Below, one piece after another: positions 14,446-14,478 of a stretch of DNA of 14,478 nt; within the stretch, counting starts at the first letter, position 1, and each line of letters begins with the position of its first letter. The DNA comes from Erysipelotrichaceae bacterium (lineage in GTDB: Bacteria > Bacillota_I > Bacilli_A > RFN20 > CAG-826). The DNA lies in the NCBI GenBank assembly GCA_012729405.1, contig JAAYDH010000118.1, positions 1 to 14,478 of the forward strand. Direction: 5' to 3'. A program made the translations under genes and the position numbers. The notes under the pieces were generated by a model. The model ran no database searches, had not been told where the DNA came from, and worked only from the letters and a program-made list of their open reading frames with translations.

Positions 14446-14478
14446 TTTAGTGAGATTGGAGATTAATAGTGATATTAG

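Noticed and set aside
1..14478. CRISPR array, prophage or toxin-antitoxin pair
   Set aside because: No regularly spaced short repeats, phage genes or paired small genes of that type were seen on either strand.

Overview
The window looks like a chromosomal segment from a low-GC Gram-positive bacterium of the Bacillota/Mollicutes-like kind. The signs are ribosomal proteins L32 and S21, an OppD/OppF peptide importer, strong SD sequences, TTGACT/TATAAT-type promoters and a compact layout. The code is standard table 11: Trp is TGG, one gene ends in TGA, one in TAG, and the other ten end in TAA. Base composition is uneven. Hand-counted 60-base samples give about 50-55% G+C in oppF and the large protease but about 28-37% in the gene at 2898-4715.

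Layout. Bases 1-2629 (+) hold the 3' part of oppD and all of oppF, the two ATPases of an oligopeptide ABC importer, closed by an intrinsic terminator. Both ATPases carry long charged helical insertions. Bases 2665-5294 form an accessory islet. An AT-rich minus-strand gene encodes a LicC-like nucleotidyltransferase fused to a HisC/CobD-like PLP enzyme. It lies between two roughly 170-bp direct repeats, each consisting of the 3' end of a surface-protease gene, its 3' UTR and its terminator. The left copy is a decayed orphan tail, and other gene debris lies beside the right copy. Bases 5295-9098 (-) encode a 1267-residue secreted S8 protease with a PA insert and a GGCGG/membrane/basic C-terminal tail. 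Then come a small DUF3899-like membrane protein (-) and, divergently, a tight plus-strand run: zinc-ribbon membrane protein, rsmE (16S rRNA U1498 methylation), an unrecognised protein and mtaB (tRNA methylthiolation). The end of the window holds rpmF, deoC, rpsU and an initiator tRNA.

How it fits together. The right half is housekeeping RNA modification and translation (rsmE, mtaB, rpmF, rpsU, tRNA-fMet). The left half is peptide nutrition and the cell surface: an extracellular protease could make peptides that the Opp system imports, although the sequence shows no direct link between them. The islet gene probably makes or activates a CDP-linked head group for surface polymers.

The points most worth a second look are: deoC, intact apart from one in-frame TAG where the family has Leu; an initiator tRNA with C33, an A-U pair in the usual three-GC stem and one extra base at the T stem; the repeat-flanked fusion gene with an 18-bp perfect palindrome at its promoter; and the differently placed coiled-coil inserts in OppD and OppF.
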